From positions 1 to 31,293 of the forward strand of contig JAHLEZ010000057.1 of NCBI GenBank assembly GCA_020726505.1: a stretch of DNA of 31,293 bases, in the 5' to 3' direction. The notes below the pieces were generated by a model. The model made no database searches. It had not been told where the DNA came from and worked only from the letters and a program-made list of their open reading frames with translations. Below, piece by piece: positions 21,951 to 29,317 of the stretch. Made by a program: the position numbers and the translations under genes. Within the stretch, counting starts at the first letter, position 1; each line of letters starts with the position of its first letter. This DNA comes from Leptodontidium sp. MPI-SDFR-AT-0119. Lineage: Eukaryota > Ascomycota > Leotiomycetes > Helotiales > Leptodontidiaceae.

Positions 21951-23567
21951 CTAGCTTGCCTCCTTCAACAAACTCCTCTTCCAATCCCAGAAATTCTTGC
22001 GAATTCTATCATACTTATCTCCCAGCAAGAGCAGCGCCTTATCAGCCTTCTCCAGTTCTCCCATCTCAGTCCAGACATCAGCTAGGAAATCCAACGCATG
22101 GCTACTCTTCACGTCTTCTTCTCCATCTTCAGGGATCTTCACAAACTCCCCTGCGAAGCATTCCTGCGTGCTCAATTTCCTGCTTCCCTTTCGTAGCACA
22201 CCACGTAGATAATTCCAAGGACTCTGGTTTTGTGGCGTCTCGAATGTAGCTGCTTTCGCAAATTCGATCTCGCGGTCGATGATATCGTCAGGGATCTTAG
22301 GATCACTCTCCGTAGCCTTGGATCCTGGGGTTGAGATTGACGGGTCGGAGAAAACAACAAAGAAGCGATGGGACCAGGCGCTGTTATTTCTTACATCGGT
22401 ACGAAGCAGGGTCTCGATGGACTCTATCTCCTTCTGATTGAAGAGGTCGAGTTTCCGAACTAAGTACTGGCGATAGCTCCAGACATGATAGTTTTTGGAA
22501 TCCTCGGCGAACATGCGTGTCATGAAAGCAATCTCCGAATCGACGAGCTCTTGAACGGCTACTGGATTGGAGGAGATTTTTGCGTAGACGTGCTCAATGA
22601 GCAGTTGGCGGTGATGCCAGATTTGGTAGTTCTTTTGGTTATCGAGTGCTACTTGGTTCATCCATTCGAGCTCCGCTACGACAGAAGAATCCAGGGCGAA
22701 GAGCGTCGATGCTCGGTAGAGCCAAACTGTGTAGTGGGATGCGTTCAGCGATATGATGTGTTCCGTCAGGGCTAGTACTCTGGGCGAGTATTCCTTGGCT
22801 GCCATTATGGCACGGAGATACCCCATAGCTATGGAGAACGTTAGCAGCGGCTTTCGAAGCCAGAAGCAAAGTAACCAACCTTCAGCGTATTCGTCCGTAT
22901 AAGCAATAGCAGCCAAAGCTCCTTCGCCATCATCCTGAGCCAGTGGAATCACATCATCCCATAGCGGATCTCTCTCATAGATACCCATCTTCCTCCCTTG
23001 CAGATTCCCCAGAAGCTTCCTCCTATTCCTCTCCTCTTCGACTTCCTCCTCAGTCCACCCGTCCGTTCGTTTACTCCTAAACCTCGCACTCTTCTCTCTC
23101 AAGCTCCTCAAATCCCTCTCCCTCCTTTCGTAAAGTTTGTGTTCCGCGGGCGTGTAGCCTCCCAGATCAACTCCTCTAGGATCCTTCCCTAAGCTCTGTG
23201 GTTTTGGGAGGGGTATGGGTATCCTCTGCTGCTCGACAAGCTTCCAGAACTCCTTCTGCTGCGGGGTTGCCCACGTTCTCCAGGCACCTGTCTCAAGTAA
23301 TACCGAATTGGCGTATGCACTCTTCTCGCTAGCAGTGAGTTTCGAGAAGCCTTTCGTGTCTTTGAGGACTTGGTAGGGTCGGGAAGCAAGGTATTCGGCT
23401 TCGAGCTTTGCGGCTATGGTGGGGTCTGGATGGCTGATGTTAGGTGTGAAGTTTCCCAGGGAAGGAGCTTTGTAGAGAACACGACTTAAGAGAACAGACC
23501 TACACTCTTTTGCCGGCTCTGGATCTTTTGCTTGCTGCTTGGGCGCCTTTGAGGGTTTGGGTGCCAT
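21951..23567 (-). CDS. RAM2: Protein farnesyltransferase/geranylgeranyltransferase-I alpha subunit with N-terminal extension
   Basis: Two exons, 22880-23567 and 21951-22828, are joined at phase 1 across a 51-nt intron. They give 521 residues from the ATG at 23567 (MAPKPSKAPKQ). The intron is in frame, so the sequence also reads through without a stop. The last 330 residues match the alpha subunit shared by farnesyltransferase and geranylgeranyltransferase I. They start with MGIYERDPLWDDVIPLAQDDG and contain prenyltransferase alpha repeats around HYTVWLYRAS, NYQIWHHRQLL, NYHVWSYRQYL, SAWSHRFFV and SPWNYLRGVL. The enzyme attaches C15 or C20 isoprenoids to CaaX proteins such as Ras and Rho in the cytosol, with a separate beta subunit. 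The oddity is the first 193 residues, which precede the point where such proteins normally begin (Met at 22988). They are charged, lack a recognised domain and read in the same frame without interruption. Confidence 0.92.
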   Translation of the reverse strand: MAPKPSKAPKQQAKDPEPAKECRSVLLSRVLYKAPSLGNFTPNISHPDPTIAAKLEAEYLASRPYQVLKDTKGFSKLTASEKSAYANSVLLETGAWRTWATPQQKEFWKLVEQQRIPIPLPKPQSLGKDPRGVDLGGYTPAEHKLYERRERDLRSLREKSARFRSKRTDGWTEEEVEEERNRRKLLGNLQGRKMGIYERDPLWDDVIPLAQDDGEGALAAIAYTDEYAEGWLLCFWLRKPLLTFSIAMGYLRAIMAAKEYSPRVLALTEHIISLNASHYTVWLYRASTLFALDSSVVAELEWMNQVALDNQKNYQIWHHRQLLIEHVYAKISSNPVAVQELVDSEIAFMTRMFAEDSKNYHVWSYRQYLVRKLDLFNQKEIESIETLLRTDVRNNSAWSHRFFVVFSDPSISTPGSKATESDPKIPDDIIDREIEFAKAATFETPQNQSPWNYLRGVLRKGSRKLSTQECFAGEFVKIPEDGEEDVKSSHALDFLADVWTEMGELEKADKALLLLGDKYDRIRKNFWDWKRSLLKEAS

Positions 23568-23880
23568 TGTCAAGTTATGGTGGGGCAATAAGAAAATGCA
23601 GACCTCGAGGCCTTGAGAATGCTGGCTTCAGCCTCGCTTCGAGAACAATACCAACAGACGTCAAAAGCACCAAGAGTGAGCATTCGGTCATAGACGGAAT
23701 GAGCAGACGGAATTGGCAATTGAACGATATTTCAAATCTTGGGTAGGGCATTAAATTAGGTATTTCGCTCGCTATTGGTACTTGTACAGAGATATATCGA
23801 ATTGAATCTTTCCCGTCAGCCATTCCCAGCGCAAAATCCAGTCCCGAGCGGCGTCATTGCCAGCCAAATATCTTCCAATT
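23568..23880. other. short intergenic region between mevalonate kinase and prenyltransferase genes
   Basis: Only 313 bases separate the stop codon of the mevalonate kinase gene from the ATG of the downstream prenyltransferase gene on the same strand. They must hold the 3' UTR of one and the promoter of the other. No further gene or repeat is visible. Confidence 0.6.
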
Positions 23881-25546
23881 CTAGTCTTCGACCCTCCAAA
23901 ATTTCCAAGCCTCTCTATCTTCACCCGACTCTCCATGGACCCCGACAAGTGCCTCAACACCCTCAATCCCATCTGCATTCAAGAATTTGTCTTGATCGAT
24001 TTCCTCCCCACCCATATCATCTTCGCTTCCATTCTTGAGTACTGCAGGCCACAGAACTCCAACACCATCACAGCCCAAGGTGGTCTCGAATTGCTTATAG
24101 CCTTCTTCGTGCAGGGTGGTTCCCAAACGTCGCATTATTTCTGGCGGGGTGTCTGGTTTAAGCAAAGTGATGGCGCAACCACCTCCTCCAGCTCCTGTGA
24201 GCTTCGTCCAACCAATGCCCTCATGGTCGACCAATTCCCGTATCCTCTCCAAACGAGGATGCGAGACGCCCAAAGCAACAAGCAGTCCATGGTTGATCGT
24301 CATTAACTTCCCCAGAGATTCCAAACTGGAGAGCTCCTCGCTATCAAAATCTTCGTGCCCGATCAAATCCACCGCGCTGTCTGCGACTTTCTCAATCGCA
24401 TTGATAATCGAATCCGTAATTTGTGGATGTACCTTCTTCAGTGTCGCAACTTTCGCGACCTCTACTGCAGTTGATTTGGGCTGTCTAGTATCCACAACCA
24501 AGAGTGGAAGCTCAGGGAAATTCCACAATGGCGTTACCTTGGGAGGTTTTGCATAGTCGGATCTCTGGTAAACAACGGCCTTTCCCTGTGTCGCGACTGT
24601 ATTATCCACACCTGACGGGTTGCCATGTATACACATTTCGCCTACGAATGCCCACCGATTTATCCGCTCGATTTGAAGTCGTGCCTCTTCAGACGGTTGA
24701 TCAGGATGTGGTCCTGAGAGTGTGCGGATCTGTAAGAGGAGAGAAGCTGCCAGGCAGACACAAATCGATGCGCTGCTTCCGAGTCCACCACCAATTGGAA
24801 TCGTGGAACGAAGGGTGTAAAGGGAACCTGGGAATGACGGCGATCCCAGAGATAGGAAAAGGTATAAAAATGCTGAAGCGGAAGCTTGATGAACTTTGCG
24901 AACATCTTCAGACGCATCCAAAGATACGTTTGCCAGGTGTGGCTTCATGGCTGCGACAAGATCCGGGTCGAGTGTAGTAACCAGGTCATAGTAGTACTTC
25001 TTTTTGCCAGGCTGTGAGAATGTTTCCCATGGCAGATCATCAATATTCCATGTATGCGCAAGATTGATGTCTGGGAATCGAAGTGTGATAGTTCGTTTTG
25101 ATTTGGAGAGCGCTGTGACGAGGAGGTAGGATCGAAGGGAGATTGAAGCTGCAATGGCAGACTAGACAGACATTAGAACTGCGCGGCGGCAGTAATAGGA
25201 AGTATCGATGTACCTTGCCATAGACCACTGCGTGCTCTCCAAATACAATGACCTTTCCTGGCGCAGAGACCATGAATGAAGGCATCATCGGGGAGGACTG
25301 CTTCCTCTTGCTGCCGTTGAGTGGCCTGCGGGGTTTCTTCGAGCCATTGATCTCGGTCTTCGCCAGGGCGTCGGTCATCTCGACGATTTGTGCGCGGGGT
25401 GGCATCTCAAAGACAGGAGAGGGCGAAGGGCTGGTATCGGAGGGTGTCTCGATTGGCATGGAGGTTGTACTGGAACTCGAGCGTGAATGGGTTCTGGTCT
25501 TCAGGGGATTTCCACCAAATGACCTTCGGGTCTGAGTGCTGGTCAT
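23881..25546 (-). CDS. ERG12: Mevalonate kinase
   Basis: Two exons, 25214-25546 and 23881-25161, with a 52-nt phase-0 intron, encode 537 residues. The GHMP-kinase motifs are all present: SAPGKVIVFGEHAVVYGK at about 94-111 (Lys98 is the conserved active-site Lys), the ATP loop PIGGGLGSSAS at 233-243, and GEMCIHGNPSGVDN at 285-298, with Asp297 as the expected catalytic base. The C-terminal glycine loop KLTGAGGGGCAI is at about 431-442. The enzyme phosphorylates mevalonate to 5-phosphomevalonate in the cytosol, feeding ergosterol, dolichol, ubiquinone and protein prenylation. Yeast Erg12 has 443 residues. The extra length is a Ser/Thr- and Arg-rich N-terminal extension of about 85 residues, plus a tail at the C-terminus. 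Later in-frame Met codons at residues 48, 57, 87, 88 and 92 could serve as alternative starts. A CT run at 25562-25577 sits in the leader. Confidence 0.95.
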
Positions 25547-25721
25547 TGCACACTGCGCATGCTCTCTCTCTCTCTCTAGGCGAACTGTGGTGTTGGGAGT
25601 ACTTGAATTAACTAACGAGGGATTTTGACAAGAGAATAATGAATGGGCTTTGTGCTGCGGCGCATCAATCAGTGAAGTCGACCGAGAAACTGGGAGAGAA
25701 AGAGGAGGCCGAGCCTGGCAA

Positions 25722-25760
25722 GGTTGGGTTCGGTTGGGTTGGGCTGGGTTGGGTTGGGTT
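25722..25760. repeat. (GGGTT)n imperfect tandem repeat
   Basis: About seven GGGTT-like units with two interruptions lie about 180 bases upstream of the ERG12 start codon. The tract is the inverted counterpart of the CCCAA run at 21296-21325. It resembles telomere sequence only superficially, because the unit lacks the A of TTAGGG. Confidence 0.85.
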
Positions 25761-26545
25761 GCTGGTTGGTCGCTGTAGGACCTGGGGTAAAACCTTACTT
25801 GATTGGGCGTGGCCGCTGATTTTCGATGTCAGACCCCTGAGTCCCAAGCAAACAGGCCGGGACGCCTCCTATGCAGGTCGAACAGTAGCCGATCGCCACG
25901 ATCCAACGTCATCCAATTGCAGGTACGTACGGAAGTTTCGAAGACTGGGTTGAGATGGGACGAAAATCAACATGGGCAGGAAACACGGAAGGTCGCCACA
26001 GGAAGGAGGGAGGTGAGGCGAGGGTTCCTTTCATATACTTGTCCTTTGTAACCTGATTCAAGACAAGGCGGGGCAACTCTGTGGCCAATAGAGGTATCAG
26101 CCGTTGGTCAGCAGTAAACTTTGCAGCAAAGTTAGTCCTTTGTTATCGCATCGAAAGCGATAGCGAATTTGCAGTACAGTACAGTAGCTTGGCAGCACAG
26201 CCTCACAACGGAAGTGCAGTACTGTATGTGTGTGTTTGTTTACTTCAAAGCTAGCATTCTTCATGTTGAGACAGATTTCCAAGGCAGGACCCTTATGATA
26301 GACTAGGAACCTCACTTCTCACCTTATCTAGCGTCTGCTACTGCATACCTAGGTATTGACCCGTGTTCGATTCGCTCCAGCAGACCACCTGGTCTCGTTT
26401 TGAGAATGGACGGCTCGGCAGACCGCAACTGCACCTAAAGTGTACATCGATAGGAAAAGAACAATTTCAAAAGAACAATCACAACCACAAACGGAAAGTG
26501 CAAGTAATGTCCTGCCCAATCCCGGCAGTTGCCAAAGCAAAAATG

Positions 26546-26561
26546 ACCTACCTAGGTAGGT
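26546..26561. promoter_or_regulatory. 16-bp perfect palindrome ACCTACCTAGGTAGGT
   Basis: The palindrome is perfect over 16 bases and centred on CCTAGG. Variants of the CCTAGGTA motif occur at about 26346-26354 and near 10190. It could be a dimeric regulator site, but such motifs are common in fungal intergenic DNA, so no function is claimed. Confidence 0.45.
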
Positions 26562-26782
26562 ACGTCAAAAATCTCTCTTGTTGCAGCACTCAAGGTGTAC
26601 AGTATAGTATTCGGCGAAAATGGACAGTGTTGGTTTGGGAGGCTTTTCATTTCCGCTTTGCTACTTCATAACAGCTCAGCAGTTCCAAGTTCGTGCCATG
26701 TATGCCAGGCGCCCCTTGCAAATGACGTTCAATGCATAACCCATCCTCTCCCTTCAATTCAAATGCCCCAGTCCATCGTCAT

Positions 26783-27406
26783 TTATGCGCTTCGCTTTCC
26801 CTTGGCGTTCTTCTTTGGGGTATCGGCGATGGTGAGGTCTGTGAAGATAGAAAGTCAGATCAAGATTTTGGGCACGTTAGTTTGGAGCTGAGTCCTAGTT
26901 CGCCATCTCTTCGTCCTGTTGACGCGCTGCAGCTTCAAGTCGAGTCCTCCCACACACAGCACCTCTCCTTCACCTTCTCCATCTCAACGGGGCAACGTAC
27001 TAGGTGGCAGCGATTGCTTCAACTTCTCGGCCTTCTCGGAATCCTTCAAGACGAGAGTGTAGAGGTGTCTTTGGCAGCGGACCTTGAACTTGATCTGCGA
27101 GGACTTCTTGTTGCGCTTTATGCGGGCAGCTGTATTTCATCAGTTTCAGTCCTCTCAATCATTCCCTCCCAGTCCAAAATCTGCATCGCACTCCCCACGC
27201 CCAATCTCAAAATCCCAATTCCATCTCTTCCCGACAAGCTCTCGCAGGTGATATTGTGTTTAACGTACATGAAGCATCCTTGCGTCTGCAAATTTCGATG
27301 AACTGGAACCAAAATTAGCTTCCCCTACCAATAGCAACAATTCCGGCGCATTGGCGCACTCCGCGCTCAAACTTACGTTCTTGATGTCTGAAATTTCGCG
27401 AGGCAT
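26783..27406 (-). CDS. RPL38: 60S ribosomal protein L38 (eL38)
   Basis: Four small exons on the minus strand encode 82 residues: 27377-27406, 27269-27302, 27001-27129 and 26783-26838. The protein begins [20 protein letters not shown], continues [20 protein letters not shown] and [20 protein letters not shown], and ends [17 protein letters not shown]. It aligns along its whole length with the universally conserved eukaryotic ribosomal protein eL38 (78 residues in yeast). All splice borders are GT-AG and every phase fits (0, 1, 1). The introns are 74, 139 and 162 nt, longer than those of most other genes here, and the first exon codes for only 10 residues. The protein is a component of the large ribosomal subunit. 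The gene is easily missed because no exon makes a long open frame. Confidence 0.97.
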
Positions 27407-27854
27407 TTTGGCGGTTTTCTAGACGGTGTCTTGGAGAAAGGAAGGTGTATTTTTTGCGGGGGTCGAGATGTTCGTTGATTCTGCGCAATCTGGAAATCAG
27501 TGTGTGGAATGGTTAGTCAGCAGGTTCGGTTGGCTGATAAGATAAGCTTCGAGATCACATGTTTTATAGTACCTTTCGTACGTTCCGTACAGTACTTACT
27601 TACTTGGCTTGGCTGTGGCTTGCCGCGTGGCTGCGGGGAGTGTTCGAAGGCAATGACGTTGTGTTCAAAGGCAGGGCTGTGAATGAATACTTGGCCTCTA
27701 TTCAGTCTTCGTATTTATATCTAGCTACGCCTCAAGACTTTATGTTCTAGACTTGAATTTTAACTACAAAGCTACGAAGAAGCAACAGCCATTCGGTCTC
27801 ACTCAAACATCGCTTCAGCCACACGCCACCTCCTTTTCACGGATATCAACAAAG
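27407..27854. promoter_or_regulatory. divergent promoter region, RPL38 and small membrane-protein gene
   Basis: RPL38 and the gene starting at 27855 are transcribed away from each other across 448 bases. The sequence includes GTAC-rich runs near 27570-27600 (CGTACGTTCCGTACAGTAC). I cannot assign ribosomal-protein promoter elements from sequence alone. Confidence 0.5.
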
Positions 27855-28637
27855 ATGCCAACTCCTCTCGACAAAGCCTTGAACTCAAAGGTCAGTCTAG
27901 TTACTTACAATCCAAAGGTGTCGAGTATCCGGAGGTGCACATTAGAGCACCAAGAGACATTCTCTTTCGGAAGTCTCAAGGTGTATTTTGTTTAGTCTAT
28001 CGGACTTTTATTCCCATCATTCACTACTGCCATCACACTTTCGGACTTCAGGTCTTAAGCATTGCCTGTCTAAATGAGCCAGAAGCATATCTATTCACAG
28101 ACTATCGCTTAATGTTTACGAATTCGAAATTTCTTAAGAAAGATACCTACTGACTATTCATCTTGCTTAGAACACCTTCCTCGGTGAATACCCAGACGCT
28201 ACACGCCTGCAATACGCACAGCTAACACTTGCAGCATTTACTGGAATAGTTACCGCAGTAGCAGCATGGTCAATTTGGGGCCAGGATATGTTTCCCAAGG
28301 AAGCAGATCCGACTGGTGGTAATTGTCCGGCCCAACAGATGAGAATTATCATTGACTTCAACATAGATCCCGAGACTTGGACATATGAAGAAATGCGGAG
28401 ATGGCTGGCAGCTGTAAGCTCTCCGTGCTTATACTTTTGCATGTCTTCGGAAATTTTGGTTATCTGCGCGGCTAGCTTACCTCGTCTGGGGCACTTTTCG
28501 CTTAAATTGGGATGTATGTTTTGGTATCTAGACTAACACACGATTCTTATCAGAGAAATCTCCATCCGAACTCGAAGGATACGAGAGAGCAGCTCCTTGA
28601 GCGGGTTAAGGCAAATTTGCGAACTCCGAGGGCATAG
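27855..28637 (+). CDS. Small membrane protein with C-terminal helix-extended-loop-helix-like motif
   Basis: The 3' exons are firm. Exon 28171-28318 encodes NTFLGEYPDATRLQYAQL and a membrane helix, LAAFTGIVTAVAAWSIW. Exon 28367-28413 encodes DPETWTYEEMRRWLAA. Exon 28554-28637 encodes RNLHPNSKDTREQLLERVKANLRTPRA and the stop. All borders are GT-AG with matching phases. The last two exons form a compact W-L-x-x-R-N-L plus TREQLLERVK pattern, like HeH/SAP-type or LEM-like helical motifs. I believe this is a conserved fungal small protein of unknown function. The 5' part is uncertain. An ATG in good context at 27855 starts MPTPLDKALNSK and reads in frame to a donor at 27981 that fits the next exon. 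However, a different frame across the same DNA encodes a more protein-like segment (YPEVHIRAPRDILFRKSQ). Total length is about 130 residues by either reading. Confidence 0.7.
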
Positions 28638-29317
28638 GAGATGTTGAGATGATAATGTTTTTCGGCGCAAAGGTGTTCGCTCAGCTGGAAATTGCAGAGC
28701 CTGCATCGAGCCTGTTCTGTAGCCTATGAGCCCTTGCAAATCAAGCAGGCATATGCCCATCGTTTTATTGAACTCGCAGAAATTTCTGTGTCTCAATGAC
28801 ACAATTGACTAGGGTTTCTAGAACTGGCAAGTCTCACATCTCATTGTCATGGTCGCTTCATGTGAAATAAACCTTTCAATTCCATCAAGTATATGCTATT
28901 CTATTTGTGGAATTGCTTTTTGTTAAAGTGTGTCAGGCGGTCTACTCTGCTTGCACTTGATCTGCTAAAGATGTGCCAAGTTGGGCCTGTTACAAGCAGA
29001 AGAGATACCAAATCGATATTTCCCACCAGGTCCACTTCCATCTCCCGAATGCAGTTCCGACTTTGCAGTTCTGTGCTTGCGGACTGGATCTATAGGTAGA
29101 GTCCAATATTGCAACGGTAGCCTCAGTCTGTCCGCGTCTGGATATGCTCCAGCACCCATCAGGACTAAGACTTCTTAGGAAGAGAAGGCATCAGGAAGAA
29201 TCTCAATCGTCTCTTAAATCACGAAGGCTGAGCCGTTCGCTCATAGCGCGCCGCTACCATAACAAAAGAGCTTCTCCCAACCCCATGTAATTCTACAAAC
29301 TCGTGACCATCCACGCT
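28638..29317. other. convergent intergenic region
   Basis: Both neighbours end here, so it should hold two 3' UTRs. I see no gene, repeat or RNA structure that I can support. Confidence 0.55.

Larger units (their letters stand above)
25547..26782. other. intergenic region between RPL38 and ERG12
   Basis: This 1.2-kb stretch contains the ERG12 promoter and leader next to 25547 and the 3' UTR of RPL38 next to 26782. It carries a GGGTT tract (25722-25760), short CAGTA/TACTG runs near 26170-26225, and a 16-bp perfect palindrome (26546-26561). I see no gene. Confidence 0.55.

Noticed and set aside
22829..22879. 17 extra residues (WLLCFWLRKPLL region) in the prenyltransferase alpha subunit
   Set aside because: They are an in-frame 51-nt intron with GT-AG borders and a GCTAAC branch site. 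Removing it restores the conserved EYAEAMGYLRAIMA.
25722..25760. Possible internal telomere repeat
   Set aside because: The unit is GGGTT, not TTAGGG, and the tract is imperfect and short.
26333..26385. tRNA-like element: GTCTGCT and AGCAGAC pair across 53 bases with a TTCGATTC loop-like motif
   Set aside because: Too short for a nuclear tRNA, no convincing T-stem, D-arm or anticodon arm, and no A box at the proper distance.
26839..27268. Intronic box C/D snoRNA in RPL38 introns 2 and 3
   Set aside because: No TGATGA box near the 5' side with a matching CTGA near the 3' side. The only TGATGA is next to the acceptor of intron 2 in the wrong order.
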